Assembly (NCBI GenBank): GCA_029060065.1
Contig: JAIDUT010000038.1
Location: forward strand, 1-32,634
Reading direction: 5' to 3'
From: Clostridia bacterium
GTDB lineage: Bacteria; Bacillota; Clostridia; Christensenellales; UBA3700
DNA length: 32,634 bases
Below the pieces are notes generated by a model. The model was not told where the DNA came from. It saw only the letters and a list, made by a program, of their open reading frames with translations, and did not search any database. A program made the translations under genes and the position numbers. The stretch's first letter is position 1. The number at the start of each line of letters is the position of its first letter. Shown here piece after piece: positions 1-6,883 of this stretch.

Positions 1-522
1 GCAAGAAAGTTGGGCAGAACAGCCGAAGAAAGAATGGCCATAATTAGAAATCAAGCCTCAGAACTATTGTGGTACGGTTCAATCGAGACCACTGTTGATA
101 GAGCAAAAGAGGTAAGAAGTTATGCCGAGAGCATGTTAACTCTCGCTATAAATACTTATGAAGATACTGTAAAGGTTCAAAAGACCGTAACCAACGACAA
201 GGGTGAAAAGGTCGTTATGGAGTTCGTAAACGACGGTCCTAGAAAGTTGGCTGCAAGAAGAAAACTTATGGCAAGCCTTAGAGATCTTCAAGAAATCAAG
301 GGCGACGGCGAAAGCAAGTCGGCTTACAAGGAGAGAACTAAAGACGTTAAGCATCCGCTTATCGAGAAGATTTTCAGAGAGCACGCAGTATTCTACGCAG
401 ACAGAGCTAACAAGCTCGGTCAAAAAGGCGGATATACTCGCATAATCAGACTTGGTCAAAGACGTGGCGACGGCGCTGAAATGGCAAAGTTGGAGCTTGT
501 AAGAAATACCGAAAAGAAGTAA
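1..522 (+). CDS. rplQ: 50S ribosomal protein L17 (5' end cut by window)
   Basis: Structural protein of the large ribosomal subunit near the peptide exit tunnel. The frame is open from base 1 and reads ARKLGRTAEERMAIIRNQ, the conserved L17 N-terminus. The TTG at base 10 used by the ORF track is therefore not the start; the true start lies a few codons before the window. The conserved C-terminal block GGYTRIIRLGQRRGDGAEMA is present. At about 173 residues it is longer than the usual 115-130. The extra length sits in the middle, as a segment around TVKVQKTVTNDKGEKVVMEF and a second one around EIKGDGESKSAYKERTKDVK. In most Bacillota rplQ directly follows rpoA, which would lie just left of this window. 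A strong terminator follows, so this is probably the end of the ribosomal operon. Confidence 0.97.
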   Translation, partial: ARKLGRTAEERMAIIRNQASELLWYGSIETTVDRAKEVRSYAESMLTLAINTYEDTVKVQKTVTNDKGEKVVMEFVNDGPRKLAARRKLMASLRDLQEIKGDGESKSAYKERTKDVKHPLIEKIFREHAVFYADRANKLGQKGGYTRIIRLGQRRGDGAEMAKLELVRNTEKK

Positions 523-543
523 AATATCGGATAAACAATTTAT

Positions 544-580
544 ATAAAGCGTTTCGTCAGGAACGCTTTATTTTTTTCTT
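544..580 (+). terminator. Rho-independent terminator after rplQ
   Basis: A 10-bp perfect stem (ATAAAGCGTT pairing with AACGCTTTAT, 8-base loop) runs into a run of seven T. It lies 22 bases after the rplQ stop and ends the ribosomal protein transcript. Confidence 0.9.
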
Positions 581-586
581 TTACTA

Positions 587-615
587 TTGAAATTATTAAA
601 TGCGTATGATATAAT
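587..615 (+). promoter_or_regulatory. Sigma-A-type promoter, predicted leaderless start
   Basis: TTGAAA, a 17-base spacer, then TATAAT. The -10 box ends six bases before the ATG at 622, so transcription should begin at or within a base or two of the start codon. There is no room for a Shine-Dalgarno sequence. Confidence 0.8.
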
Positions 616-621
616 AACTAT

Positions 622-1092
622 ATGAAAAAAGTTATTATATTACTTTCAAGCGTAATTTTAATATTTTCAATTTTTTTAATGGGATGCAGTGGCGTTGATA
701 TAGCGTTTACATCGTATTCTTTGAAACCAATTGAGGATTTTAATTCTAATAATTTAGGTATAGACTTTGGTAATATAGTTAGTTCAAGAGAAGAGCTAAT
801 TGGGTTTTACAACAAAGCAATTTTTGTTAGTGTTGATAAGCAAAGTGAATTAGATAAATATGATGATAGCTATTTTGAGAATAAGTCATTATTAATTGTT
901 ATATTTGCAAGTGATAAAAATAGTAATAAAAGTATCAAATCCGTTTCAAGAAAAGACGACAATTTATGGATAACGCTAGAAACCACTAGCATGAAAGAAT
1001 TAAATGAAATTAGCAGATTTTTTATTGAGGTAAATAAAGAAGATGTATCTAATATAAAGGATATAAATTATAAGCAAATAACTATTATATAG
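622..1092 (+). CDS. Small lipoprotein of unknown function
   Basis: A 156-residue protein with a lipoprotein signal peptide: positive MKK start, hydrophobic stretch to about residue 20, and lipobox LMGC with the cysteine near residue 22. It should be a lipid-anchored surface protein. The mature part is about 135 residues, rich in Asn, Ser, Asp and Lys, with a pattern of beta strands and no motif I recognise. The start is fixed by the promoter, whose -10 ends six bases upstream, so the message looks leaderless. Codon use is strongly AT-biased (many AAT, AGT, ATA, TTA) compared with rplQ and the next gene, which may mean fast evolution or recent acquisition. It appears to be a single-gene unit. 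Function unknown. Confidence 0.8.
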   Translation: MKKVIILLSSVILIFSIFLMGCSGVDIAFTSYSLKPIEDFNSNNLGIDFGNIVSSREELIGFYNKAIFVSVDKQSELDKYDDSYFENKSLLIVIFASDKNSNKSIKSVSRKDDNLWITLETTSMKELNEISRFFIEVNKEDVSNIKDINYKQITII

Positions 1093-1130
1093 TTTCTTCG
1101 TTTTTTGTTAAGTAAATATTTGCTTTGCTA

Positions 1131-1160
1131 TTGTCATTTAGAAAAATCGTGTGCTATAAT
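1131..1160 (+). promoter_or_regulatory. Sigma-A-type promoter, predicted leaderless start
   Basis: TTGTCA, an 18-base spacer, then TATAAT at 1155-1160. The -10 box ends six bases before the ATG at 1167. It lies inside the longer ORF of the track, which argues against the upstream start at 1125. Confidence 0.75.
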
Positions 1161-1166
1161 GAATAT

Positions 1167-2237
1167 ATGAAGAAGAATAATAAGTTTTTGGAATTTTTGA
1201 TAATACTAGTCTACGGAGTCTTTGCGATAACTATCGTAATACCTATGATAGCTACTGCAGTAATCTTCAAGTTTGTATTCGGTAGACGCGTCAACAAGAC
1301 GATACACCATTTGACGCTTGACGATTACCCAAACCTCAAGACGTATCCCGTCAAGTTTAAGAGCGGGAAGAATAATCTTGCATCGTACTTTGTCGTCGAT
1401 AAAGACGTCAAAGAGTATAAGGCAGTACTAATAGTTGCGCATGGCATAGGCTGTTCAAGAGCCGGATATCTCAATAGATACGATTATTTTGCAAGAAAGG
1501 GATATCTTGTATTTGCTTTTGACTGCACGGGTACTTTCGAAAGCGAGGGGAAGGGCTTGAAAGGACTTACGCAATCTCAAGTCGATTTGGATAACGCTAT
1601 AAAATATCTCGACAGCCTGCCGGAACTTAAAAAGTATAAATTATTGGCGTACGGACACAGCTGGGGAGGCTACGGATTGGCAAGCGAACTCAATAGCAAG
1701 ACTGCTCAGAAGTTGTGCGGAGCTGCTACGCTGTCGGGCTTTAACGATATTTGGGGCATTTGCAAATTCCAAATGTCTAGATTTGCAGGCAAAGCCGTAG
1801 TATTGGCAAAGCCGTGGGCTTATCTGCATTATTTCTTGCTCTACGGCAAGAGAGGACTTTATAAGGGCATTGACGGAGTAAATAAGTACAAGGGACCTGT
1901 ACTCGTTATGCACAGTACGGATGACAAGACGGTGCCGTACGACAGTTCTGTAGCTATACACTATAAGAAGAATACCAATCCACAGGCTAAATTCGTAATT
2001 TTGGACGATAGAGGACATACGCTTTCGCGTCCGCCTGAGGTCGAGCAGGAAATCAAAAGGCTTCATAAGGGTAAAAAGACCCAACTTTCGCTTGGCAAGA
2101 GCAATATATTTGAGTATAACGTCAACGTAGGATATGAATACTGCGAAAGAATGACTGTATTTGCCATTGACGAAGAGTTTATGGACCAAATCGACGAGTT
2201 CTTTATGGGCGTACTTAGCGAAAGCGCCTCTAATTAA
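1167..2237 (+). CDS. Membrane-anchored alpha/beta hydrolase
   Basis: Serine hydrolase of the alpha/beta fold, 356 residues from the chosen start. The start is ATG 1167 (MKKNNKFLEF), not the track start at 1125, because a TATAAT box lies between the two and ends six bases before this ATG. An N-terminal hydrophobic segment (about residues 8-32) should anchor it with the catalytic part outside. The nucleophile elbow is YGHSWGGYG, the acid is likely in HSTDDKTVP, and the histidine in DRGHTLSRP, giving a full Ser-Asp-His triad in the expected order. An oxyanion-type VAHGIG motif precedes them. About 80 extra C-terminal residues follow the histidine. The substrate is unknown; an esterase, lipase or acyl-peptidase activity is possible. 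Confidence 0.85.
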   Translation: MKKNNKFLEFLIILVYGVFAITIVIPMIATAVIFKFVFGRRVNKTIHHLTLDDYPNLKTYPVKFKSGKNNLASYFVVDKDVKEYKAVLIVAHGIGCSRAGYLNRYDYFARKGYLVFAFDCTGTFESEGKGLKGLTQSQVDLDNAIKYLDSLPELKKYKLLAYGHSWGGYGLASELNSKTAQKLCGAATLSGFNDIWGICKFQMSRFAGKAVVLAKPWAYLHYFLLYGKRGLYKGIDGVNKYKGPVLVMHSTDDKTVPYDSSVAIHYKKNTNPQAKFVILDDRGHTLSRPPEVEQEIKRLHKGKKTQLSLGKSNIFEYNVNVGYEYCERMTVFAIDEEFMDQIDEFFMGVLSESASN

Positions 2238-2296
2238 GTCTTATAATTTTGTCTACGTCACTTAATACGGTTTCTTAAAGCGGAGGATAAATTAGC

Positions 2297-2737
2297 TTGA
2301 TAAACGTATATCTTATCAAATATACCGACTTGCAAGAAGCCAAAGAGCGAATTTTATTTGAGTACTCTAAGGTCAAAGGCAATACTTATACGATTGAATA
2401 TTTGCCTAACGGCGCTCCGCGGTTGGTTGTAAATTCCATTACCAAAGGATACGTTTCAATTAGTCACACGGACGGCTTGCTCGCAATGGCATTTTGCGAC
2501 GATAAGGTTGGAATAGATATCGAGCGAGCAGACAGAGCGATATCTTCAAAGATAGCCAAAAGCATTGAGGATTGGACTAGAATCGAAGCGTATGCTAAAT
2601 GGATAGGGAAGGGACTTTCAAAAGACATTCTTTACGGAAAGATATCCGATGATATTATATCTACGATAAAATGGCAGGAATACGTGATAAGCGTCTGCTC
2701 GCAATGTCAAAGCGTAGAGATAATACAATTATGTTGA
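2297..2737 (+). CDS. 4'-phosphopantetheinyl transferase, short Sfp type
   Basis: Likely transfers the phosphopantetheine arm from coenzyme A to a serine of a carrier protein. Sfp-family motifs occur in order: a GAPRL-type region, YVSISHTDG, the metal-binding VGIDIE, and W-x(4)-EAYAKWIGKGLS. The family usually has about 220 residues; this has 146 and lacks part of the N-terminal half-domain, so it is a minimal form. The start is TTG 2297, about 10 bases after GGAGG in CGGAGGATAA, and no better ATG exists. It sits just upstream of an acyl carrier protein gene, its expected substrate. Its TGA stop is part of the TTGACA -35 box of that next gene. Confidence 0.82.
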   Translation: MINVYLIKYTDLQEAKERILFEYSKVKGNTYTIEYLPNGAPRLVVNSITKGYVSISHTDGLLAMAFCDDKVGIDIERADRAISSKIAKSIEDWTRIEAYAKWIGKGLSKDILYGKISDDIISTIKWQEYVISVCSQCQSVEIIQLC

Positions 2738-2762
2738 CAAAGTTTACATATAATGATATAAT
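2734..2762 (+). promoter_or_regulatory. Consensus promoter of acpP
   Basis: TTGACA, a 17-base spacer, then TATAAT: a perfect match to the housekeeping consensus. The -35 box overlaps the stop codon of the upstream transferase gene. A 32-base leader with a GAGGGAG ribosome site precedes the ATG, so unlike several neighbours this message has a normal leader. Confidence 0.9.
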
Positions 2763-2794
2763 ATGAACGTATTAAAACATCGAGGGAGAATATT

Positions 2795-3022
2795 ATGGTA
2801 CTTAACAAATTAAGTAAAATTATAGCAGATCAACTCAGCATGGAGCAAAGCCAAATTACTAACGATACTTCGCTTAGAGAAGATTTGCAGGCAGACTCTC
2901 TTGATATAGTTGAGATTATTATGTCAATAGAAGAAGAATTCGGTATTCAAGTTGATGACGACGACGCCTTAACTTTCAAGACAGTCGGCGACGTAGTTAA
3001 GTATATCGAAAAATTGATGTAA
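2795..3022 (+). CDS. acpP: Acyl carrier protein
   Basis: Carries growing acyl chains in fatty acid synthesis as thioesters on phosphopantetheine. It has 75 residues, the normal size, is acidic, and has the modification motif ADSLDIVEIIMSIEEEF with the serine as attachment site. The start ATG follows GAGGGAG by seven bases. It has its own strong promoter and its own terminator, consistent with a highly expressed single-gene transcript. The upstream short Sfp-type transferase may be its activating enzyme. A dedicated carrier for another pathway cannot be excluded, but no such pathway genes are adjacent. Confidence 0.95.
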   Translation: MVLNKLSKIIADQLSMEQSQITNDTSLREDLQADSLDIVEIIMSIEEEFGIQVDDDDALTFKTVGDVVKYIEKLM

Positions 3023-3044
3023 GACAATTGAAATGCAATAAATA

Positions 3045-3075
3045 AAAAACGCGAGTTTGGCAACTCCGTTTTTTT
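3045..3075 (+). terminator. Rho-independent terminator after acpP
   Basis: Stem AAAAACG-C-GAGTT / AACTC-CGTTTTT with a TGGC loop and one bulged C, ending in a run of seven T. It lies 22 bases after the acpP stop. Confidence 0.85.
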
Positions 3076-3101
3076 ATTATGCCTAAAGTTGAAAGAGAAT
3101 T

Positions 3102-3890
3102 ATGAAACAGTATATCGTTGACGTTTTTGCGGATAAAAATTTTAGAGGGAATCAAGCTGCAGTATGCGTATTAGACAAGTGGCTATCTGAAGAACTCATG
3201 CAGAATATAGCAAAAGAAAACAATTTTTCCGAAACATCGTTTGCAGTAAAGAAAGGTCATGATTATGAATTGCGTTGGTTTACTCCCGGCGGAGAAATTG
3301 ACTTTTGCGGACATGCGACGTTGGGAACAGCGTATGTCATAAATAGATTTTACGATACAAATCGAGATACCATCAAGTTTATGACGGCGCATGGAGAATT
3401 GCTACTTAAGATAAAAGACGGAATAGTAAATATGACGGCTACTGCATACCCGCTCAACAAGATTGCGATTACGTCCGATATGATAAAGGCAATAGGAGTG
3501 ACACCTAAATTAGCGTATAAAGCAAGAGATTTGATGTTTGTATTGAATTCGCAGTATGAAGTGGAAAATCTCAACATCGATATTCAACAGTTGAAAAAAC
3601 TTGATGCGGTATGCGTGGCAGTTACTGCAAAAGGGGAGGAGTATGACTGCGTATCCAGAGTCTTTGCTCCTCAATTAGACGTCATCGAGGATTCGGTTAC
3701 CGGTTCTACGCACTGTATGATTGCGCCCTATTGGGCTAAGGTGTTGAATAAAAAACAATTGATAGCTTATCAGGCCTCGGAGAGAAGCGGAATAATATAT
3801 GCAAATGTAGAGGGTAAAATCGTCAATATAGCGGGAAAAGTCGTAATGTATAGTATTGCCGATATATTGTCGGACTGCAAGTTATTTTGA
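3102..3890 (+). CDS. PhzF family isomerase/epimerase-like protein
   Basis: Two-domain PhzF/diaminopimelate-epimerase fold protein of 262 residues. It has the family N-terminus (YIVDVFADKNFRGNQAAVCVL), the acidic active-site motif NNFSETSF, the glycine-rich FCGHATLGTAYV, and the C-terminal DSVTGSTHCMIAPYW block. Family members catalyse isomerisation, as in phenazine biosynthesis, but most genomic copies have no assigned substrate. The start ATG follows GAAAGAG by six bases. It lies 27 bases after the acpP terminator, and I see no strong promoter directly in front, so it may be expressed by read-through. No phenazine genes are nearby. Confidence 0.88.
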   Translation: MKQYIVDVFADKNFRGNQAAVCVLDKWLSEELMQNIAKENNFSETSFAVKKGHDYELRWFTPGGEIDFCGHATLGTAYVINRFYDTNRDTIKFMTAHGELLLKIKDGIVNMTATAYPLNKIAITSDMIKAIGVTPKLAYKARDLMFVLNSQYEVENLNIDIQQLKKLDAVCVAVTAKGEEYDCVSRVFAPQLDVIEDSVTGSTHCMIAPYWAKVLNKKQLIAYQASERSGIIYANVEGKIVNIAGKVVMYSIADILSDCKLF

Positions 3891-3916
3891 CGTCGTATAA
3901 TCTAATTATATATAAA
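3887..3916 (+). promoter_or_regulatory. Possible promoter for a short transcript
   Basis: TTGACG overlaps the phzF-family stop codon; an 18-base spacer and TATAAA follow. Only about 75 bases separate the expected start from a strong terminator. Spacing is slightly long, so confidence is modest. Confidence 0.35.
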
Positions 3917-3920
3917 ATAT

Positions 3921-3994
3921 GCCTAAGGTTTAATTAAGCGGAAAGGCTCCTTTACCCGTATCTGCGCCGTTGAAAACTCAACGGCGCAGTTTTT
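3921..3994 (+). ncRNA. Candidate small RNA, ~74 nt
   Basis: Between the PhzF-family gene and leuB there is a possible promoter, a small hairpin (GGAAAG-GCTC-CTTTACC), and a terminator hairpin. No ORF with a ribosome site fits. It may instead be only the 3' untranslated end of the PhzF-family transcript. I do not recognise a known RNA family. Confidence 0.25.
3962..3994 (+). terminator. Strong Rho-independent terminator
   Basis: A perfect 12-bp stem (CTGCGCCGTTGA / TCAACGGCGCAG, loop AAAC) is followed by TTTTT on the + strand. It lies 71 bases after the PhzF-family stop. On the minus strand the hairpin comes just after leuB but has no T run, so it would be a weak terminator for the leu genes. 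Confidence 0.85.
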
Positions 3995-3999
3995 GTAAT

Positions 4000-5064
4000 T
4001 TAGATATTCTTGATTATTAAGTCGGTCATTTCTCTTGTGCCAAGCACTTCGCGACCTTCTTCTCTCAAGTCTGCCGTTCTAGCTCCGCTGTTGAGAGTTT
4101 TTTCGACGGCTTTTTCTATAGCGTCGCCCTCTTCCATGAGGTTAAAAGCATATTTAAGCATCATTGACGCAGAGAGTATAGTAGCAATAGGATTGGCGAT
4201 ATTCTTGCCTGCAATAGTCGGCGCAGAGCCGTGTATAGGCTCGTAAAGTCCTCTCGTGGTTTCGTTTATCGAAGCCGAGGCAAGTATGCCTATACTGCCC
4301 ACACATTGCGACGCAAGGTCGGAGAGAATATCTCCGAATAGATTGCCCGTAACTACTACGTCGAATTGAGACGGTTCTCTTACGAGTTGCATAGCCATAT
4401 TGTCTACCAGTACGTCTTCAAGAATTACGTCGGGGTAATCCTCATGAATTTCGTGTACAACTTTTCTCCATACGCCTGAAGTCTTGAGTACGTTTGCTTT
4501 GTCTACGGAAGACACCTTACCGCGTCTTTTTTGGGCAAGCTCAAATGCCGTACGGCAGATTCTCTCTATTTCCAACTCGCCGTAAGCCATCACGTCGTAG
4601 CCTTCTCTTCCCATCTTGCCTTCTCTCACGCCCTTTTCGCCGAAGTAAATACCGCCGATAAGTTCTCTTACCACCATGATATCAATGTTCTTCGGATTCT
4701 TAAGAGGGCATACGCTCTTGAGCGCGTCAAACATCTTTGCGGGACGCAAGTTAGCGTAGAGTTCCATTGCCTTTCTTACGCCAAGCAAAGCTCTTTCAGG
4801 GCGAAGTTCATAGGGGAGATTGTCGTATTGCGGACCGCCTACTGCGCCAAGAAGCACGCTATCGCTGTTAAGGCAGATTTCAAGACTTTCTTTTGGCAAA
4901 GGCTCGCCGTATTTGTCGTACGCGCAACCGCCACATATACTTTCGGTAAAGTTAAATTTGTGATTATATCTCTCTCCGATTTTTGTCAAAACGTTCATTG
5001 CTGAGGCGGTAACTTCCGGACCTATTCCGTCGCCTTTGATTACCGCTATATTAAAGGTACTCAT
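4000..5064 (-). CDS. leuB: 3-isopropylmalate dehydrogenase
   Basis: Oxidises and decarboxylates 3-isopropylmalate to 2-oxoisocaproate with NAD, the third committed step of leucine synthesis. It has 354 residues, the normal size. Family motifs include the N-terminal VIKGDGIGPEV, the substrate-binding LRPERALLGVRKAMELYANLRP, the metal-binding aspartates near LSDLASQ, and the signature GLYEPIHGSAPTIAGKNIANP. The start ATG follows AGGAG by ten bases. It is the last gene of leuC-leuD-leuB, 14 bases after leuD. Confidence 0.97.
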   Translation of the reverse strand: MSTFNIAVIKGDGIGPEVTASAMNVLTKIGERYNHKFNFTESICGGCAYDKYGEPLPKESLEICLNSDSVLLGAVGGPQYDNLPYELRPERALLGVRKAMELYANLRPAKMFDALKSVCPLKNPKNIDIMVVRELIGGIYFGEKGVREGKMGREGYDVMAYGELEIERICRTAFELAQKRRGKVSSVDKANVLKTSGVWRKVVHEIHEDYPDVILEDVLVDNMAMQLVREPSQFDVVVTGNLFGDILSDLASQCVGSIGILASASINETTRGLYEPIHGSAPTIAGKNIANPIATILSASMMLKYAFNLMEEGDAIEKAVEKTLNSGARTADLREEGREVLGTREMTDLIIKNI

Positions 5065-5078
5065 ATAATTATTTACTC

Positions 5079-5567
5079 CTAAATCTTTTTAGCTTTTATT
5101 GCGTTGATAAGTCCACCGCACTCAATTATGTTTTGAATGAACTTAGGAAAGGGTTGAGCTTGATACGTCTTACCGCTAGTCAAATTGGTAATTACGCCGG
5201 TGTCTACGTCCACACTCACTTCGTCTCCTTTGTTTATGCCGTCAACTGCTTCGGGACATTCAAGAATATATAGACCGATGTTGAGCGCGTTTCTATAGAA
5301 TATTCTTGCAAATGACTTAGCTATTACTATCGACACTCCGCAACCTTTGATTGCGATCGGAGCGTGTTCTCTTGAAGAACCGCAACCGAAGTTCTTTCCG
5401 GCAACAACTATATCTCCCTCTTTTACTTCCTTGTAAAATTCAGGATTGGTATATTCCATACAGTGTTTTGCCAGTTCTTTTGGGTCAAAAGTCGAGAGAT
5501 ACGTAGCTGGTACTATTATATCGGTATCTATGTCATCACCGAACTTAAAAACTTTTCCTTTCAACAT
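5079..5567 (-). CDS. leuD: 3-isopropylmalate dehydratase small subunit
   Basis: Swivelling-domain subunit of isopropylmalate isomerase, which with LeuC interconverts 2- and 3-isopropylmalate. It has 162 residues, matching the short form found in archaea and many Clostridia rather than the ~200-residue enterobacterial form. Motifs: [34 protein letters not shown], and [15 protein letters not shown]. The YLST loop is typical of isopropylmalate-specific enzymes. The gene starts two bases after the leuC stop, and its GGAGGT ribosome site lies inside the last leuC codons, indicating coupled translation. Confidence 0.96.
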   Translation of the reverse strand: MLKGKVFKFGDDIDTDIIVPATYLSTFDPKELAKHCMEYTNPEFYKEVKEGDIVVAGKNFGCGSSREHAPIAIKGCGVSIVIAKSFARIFYRNALNIGLYILECPEAVDGINKGDEVSVDVDTGVITNLTSGKTYQAQPFPKFIQNIIECGGLINAIKAKKI

Positions 5568-5569
5568 AA

Positions 5570-6859
5570 TTACACCTCCAATTTGCTTTCGCAGGTAAGT
5601 TTGCCAGCAATCGCGCTTGCCATTGCGGTAGCGGGGGAAGCAAGATAAATATAACTGTCTTTAGCGCCCATTCTGCCTATGAAGTTACGGTTGGTAGTCG
5701 TCACAGCCACTTCACCGCTTGCGAGAATTCCCATATGTCCGCCAAGACAAGGACCGCAGGTCGGGGTAGATACGATTGCTCCGCCCTCGATAAATGTCTT
5801 GATATAGCCCTTTTTCATAGCGTCAAGATAAATCTTGTTGGTAGCGGGAATAATTATAGTACGCACGTTAGGATTGACCTTTTTGCCTTTAAGAACTCGC
5901 GCCGCAGAAGCAAGGTCTGAAAGTCTGCCGTTGGTACAAGATCCTATTATCACTTGGTCGATGACGATATCTTCTTTGACATCTTCTACAGCTTTGGTAT
6001 TTGACGGCAAGTGCGGGAAAGCTACGGTTGGCTTAATACTCGACAGGTCGATATCTATTATTTGCTCATACGCTTCGTCGTCGCCAGATTCCATTGGTTC
6101 AAAAGTCTTACCGCAAGTAGCTTTGACGTATTTTTGCGTAATCTCATCGACGGGGAATACTCCGTTCTTTGCTCCGCATTCGATAGCCATATTACAGATT
6201 GTGAATCTGTCGTCCATTGTCATATACTTAACGCCTTCGCCTGCAAATTCAATAGATTTATATAGAGCGCCGTCTACTCCGATCATACCTATGATATGAA
6301 GTATAACGTCTTTACCGGATATATACTTGCTTGGTTTGCCAATTAAATTGAACTTAATAGCAGAGGGTACTTTAAGCCATACCTTGCCGGAAAGCATTAT
6401 GCCTGCGATGTCGGTACTGCCGACGCCGGTAGAAAAAGCGCCGAGCGCGCCGTATGTACATGTGTGCGAATCTGCGCCAATAACTATAGACCAAGGCTTT
6501 GCAATGCCTTTTTCGGGTAGCAAAGCATGTTCAATGCCCATAGTGCCTACATCAAAGAAGTTCTTGACACCTTCAGCTCTTGCAAAAGCTCTTACGCACT
6601 TACATTGCTCGGCAGATTGAATATCTCTGTTGGGAGTAAAGTGGTCAAGTACGAACGTAACTTTATCCGCGTCGTAAAGTTTCCCGTCCGCCTTGTTAAA
6701 TACGTCGATAGCCACCGGCGCAGTAACGTCGTTGGAGAGAGCAGTGTCTACTTCCACTAAAGTAAGAGTTCCTGCGGAGAGAGCAGTTACTGCCTCTTCA
6801 AAAGGCATACCGAGTTTTTTAGCCAGAATTTTTTGAGTCATTGTCAATTTCATAGCCAA
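5570..6859 (-). CDS. leuC: 3-isopropylmalate dehydratase large subunit
   Basis: Iron-sulfur aconitase-family subunit that pairs with LeuD. It has 429 residues, the archaeal/clostridial form rather than the ~466-residue enterobacterial form. The three cluster cysteines are visible in [18 protein letters not shown] and PTCGPCLGG. The start ATG follows AAGGAGG by eight bases, a strong ribosome site. It begins 24 bases after the secreted SH3-like gene on the same strand, too little for a separate promoter between them unless one lies inside that gene. I see no T-box or leucine leader peptide. leuA is not in the window. Confidence 0.96.
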   Translation of the reverse strand: MAMKLTMTQKILAKKLGMPFEEAVTALSAGTLTLVEVDTALSNDVTAPVAIDVFNKADGKLYDADKVTFVLDHFTPNRDIQSAEQCKCVRAFARAEGVKNFFDVGTMGIEHALLPEKGIAKPWSIVIGADSHTCTYGALGAFSTGVGSTDIAGIMLSGKVWLKVPSAIKFNLIGKPSKYISGKDVILHIIGMIGVDGALYKSIEFAGEGVKYMTMDDRFTICNMAIECGAKNGVFPVDEITQKYVKATCGKTFEPMESGDDEAYEQIIDIDLSSIKPTVAFPHLPSNTKAVEDVKEDIVIDQVIIGSCTNGRLSDLASAARVLKGKKVNPNVRTIIIPATNKIYLDAMKKGYIKTFIEGGAIVSTPTCGPCLGGHMGILASGEVAVTTTNRNFIGRMGAKDSYIYLASPATAMASAIAGKLTCESKLEV

Positions 6860-6883
6860 ACCTCCTTAGACTAAAATATAGAT

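Noticed and set aside
10-522. TTG at base 10 as the start of rplQ
   Set aside because: The codons before it encode the conserved ARK of the L17 N-terminus, so the gene continues to the left of the window.
3962-3989. Hairpin as the terminator of leuB
   Set aside because: On the minus strand the stem is followed by GATACGGG rather than a T run; it fits the plus strand much better.
6860-6883. Leucine T-box or attenuator before leuC
   Set aside because: Only 24 bases separate leuC from the upstream gene, with a plain ribosome site and no T-box or leader peptide.
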